A stretch of DNA of 6,724 nt from Psychroflexus sp. (GTDB lineage: Bacteria; Bacteroidota; Bacteroidia; Flavobacteriales; Flavobacteriaceae). This document shows positions 5,673 to 6,724 of this stretch, one piece after another. The notes below the pieces were generated by a model. That model worked only from the letters and a program-made list of their open reading frames with translations, searched no databases and was not told the DNA's origin. The stretch lies in contig PXBV01000128.1 of assembly GCA_003565575.1 (NCBI GenBank), positions 1 to 6,724 of the forward strand, written 5' to 3'. Numbering within the stretch: position 1 is the first letter of the stretch; every line of letters starts with the position of its first letter. The position numbers and the translations under genes are program-made.

Positions 5673-6724
5673 ATGATTCCAAAAACATTTAGTGAAATTA
5701 TCGATCTCGGAGACGGTAGAGAAATCAAACTGGAGACTGGTAAATTAGCAAAACAAGCACATGGCTCTGTAGTTGTCCAAATGGGCAATGCTATGTTGCT
5801 TTGTACTGTAGTTTCTTCTTATAAAGAAAGCACAATGGATTTCTTTCCATTAACCGTAGATTATAGAGAAAAATTTGCGGCAGCAGGTCGTTACCCTGGT
5901 GGATTTTTCAAAAGAGAAGCAAGACCAAGTGATGGAGAAGTTCTAACCATGAGAATAGTTGACAGGGTTTTAAGACCATTATTTCCTTCAGATTACAGAA
6001 CTGAGACACAAGTTATGATTCAACTTATGTCTCATGATGAGGAAGTAATGCCAGATGCATTAGCTGGTTTAGCCGCATCTGCTGCCATTCAATTATCAGA
6101 TATTCCTTTTGAATGTGCTATTTCTGAAGCCAGAGTTGGAAGAATTGATGGTGAATTCATTATTAATCCTAGCAGAAGTCAGCTTAAAGAATCAGACATA
6201 GATATGATTATTGGAGCCTCTGCAGATTCTGTAATGATGGTAGAAGGAGAAATGAAAGAAATCTCTGAAGAAGAAATGGCTTCAGCCATAAAATTTGCTC
6301 ATGAACACATCAAAAAACAAGTAGATGCTCAAATTCGTTTAGCAGAAGCCTTCGGGAAAAAACCTGTAAGAGAATATGCTGTAGCTGAGGAAAGAGAAGA
6401 CTTAGAAAAGATAGTACATGATGCAGCTTACGATAAAATATATGAAGTTGCCAAAGGTGGACACAGCAAGCGCGAACGTGGAGAAGCTTTTTCAGCCATT
6501 AAAGATGAAGTTTTAGCTTTATTTTCTGAAGAAGAATTAGAAGAAAACGAAAAGCTAATCAAAAAATACTTCAACAAAACAGAAAAAGAGGCTGTAAGAG
6601 AATTAACTTTAGCTGAAGGTTTAAGATTAGATGGAAGACAAACAGATGAAATTAGACCTATATGGTGTGAAATAGACTATTTACCTTCTGTACACGGTTC
6701 TGCCATATTTACAAGGGGAGAAAC
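5673..6724 (+). CDS. pnp: Polynucleotide phosphorylase (C-terminus cut by window end)
   Basis: The first 350 codons of PNPase, a trimeric 3'-to-5' exoribonuclease that uses phosphate to release nucleoside diphosphates and takes part in mRNA turnover. The start is ATG at 5673 (MIPKTFSEIIDLGDGREIKL). The first RNase PH-like domain covers about residues 10-145. It includes the RNA-contacting loop in GRYPGGFFKREARPSDGE (72-89; FFKR corresponds to FFRR in E. coli), followed by LTMRIVDRVLRPLFP (91-105). An all-alpha linker domain rich in Glu/Lys spans about 235-310. The second RNase PH domain, which holds the catalytic site, begins at LRLDGRQTDEIRP (317-329) and continues to VHGSAIFTRGE at the window edge. 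The catalytic residues and the KH and S1 domains lie outside; the whole protein is normally about 700-750 residues. The frame is open throughout. It lies downstream of rpsO beyond a terminator and a long leader hairpin, with no convincing promoter of its own seen. Confidence 0.98.
   Translation, partial: MIPKTFSEIIDLGDGREIKLETGKLAKQAHGSVVVQMGNAMLLCTVVSSYKESTMDFFPLTVDYREKFAAAGRYPGGFFKREARPSDGEVLTMRIVDRVLRPLFPSDYRTETQVMIQLMSHDEEVMPDALAGLAASAAIQLSDIPFECAISEARVGRIDGEFIINPSRSQLKESDIDMIIGASADSVMMVEGEMKEISEEEMASAIKFAHEHIKKQVDAQIRLAEAFGKKPVREYAVAEEREDLEKIVHDAAYDKIYEVAKGGHSKRERGEAFSAIKDEVLALFSEEELEENEKLIKKYFNKTEKEAVRELTLAEGLRLDGRQTDEIRPIWCEIDYLPSVHGSAIFTRGE

Noticed and set aside
1..6724. Search for a novel system, mobile element, CRISPR array, tRNA/rRNA or toxin-antitoxin pair
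   Set aside because: Nearly all the sequence is taken up by conserved housekeeping genes in intact frames. No transposase, integrase, terminal repeats, spaced direct repeats, tRNA-like folds or unexplained gene clusters were seen.

Overview
The window reads as a stretch of core chromosome from a member of the Bacteroidota, most likely class Flavobacteriia. G+C is low, about one third by eye. The protein repertoire supports this: a lipoprotein version of the Omp85 protein TamA (TamL type), a short 89-residue S15, and an AccD of the kind I recall from flavobacteria. So do the signals: translation starts sit in A/T-rich leaders without Shine-Dalgarno sequences, and one clear promoter matches the Bacteroidota -7 consensus TAnnTTTG. 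I cannot name a genus from sequence alone.

Layout. Positions 1-581 hold the N-terminal part of a TrmH/SpoU-type RNA methyltransferase on the minus strand, cut by the window start. A 37-bp gap separates it from the divergent plus-strand tamL-type gene (619-3174, TTG start). Then, all on the plus strand, come fbaA, class II fructose-bisphosphate aldolase (3228-4295); accD, the acetyl-CoA carboxylase carboxyltransferase beta subunit (4312-5172); rpsO, ribosomal protein S15 (5272-5541), with its own promoter, a structured leader and an intrinsic terminator; and pnp, polynucleotide phosphorylase (from 5673, cut by the window end).

Functional logic. fbaA and accD are 16 bp apart and probably co-transcribed, joining a glycolytic/gluconeogenic enzyme to the first committed step of fatty-acid synthesis. 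rpsO followed by pnp is a widely conserved pair. Here the two genes are separated by a strong terminator and by a second, long A/U-rich hairpin with a CAA-repeat loop directly upstream of the pnp start codon. TamL is an outer-membrane assembly factor; no tamB partner lies in the window.

I found no mobile element, CRISPR array, tRNA/rRNA gene, toxin-antitoxin pair or defence system, and no exotic new gene system. The observations most worth following are (1) the long inverted repeat in the pnp leader, (2) the complete loss of the four zinc-binding cysteines in AccD, and (3) the hairpins in the rpsO leader. No stretch above 300 bases lacks a gene; the longest non-coding gaps are about 100 bp on either side of rpsO.
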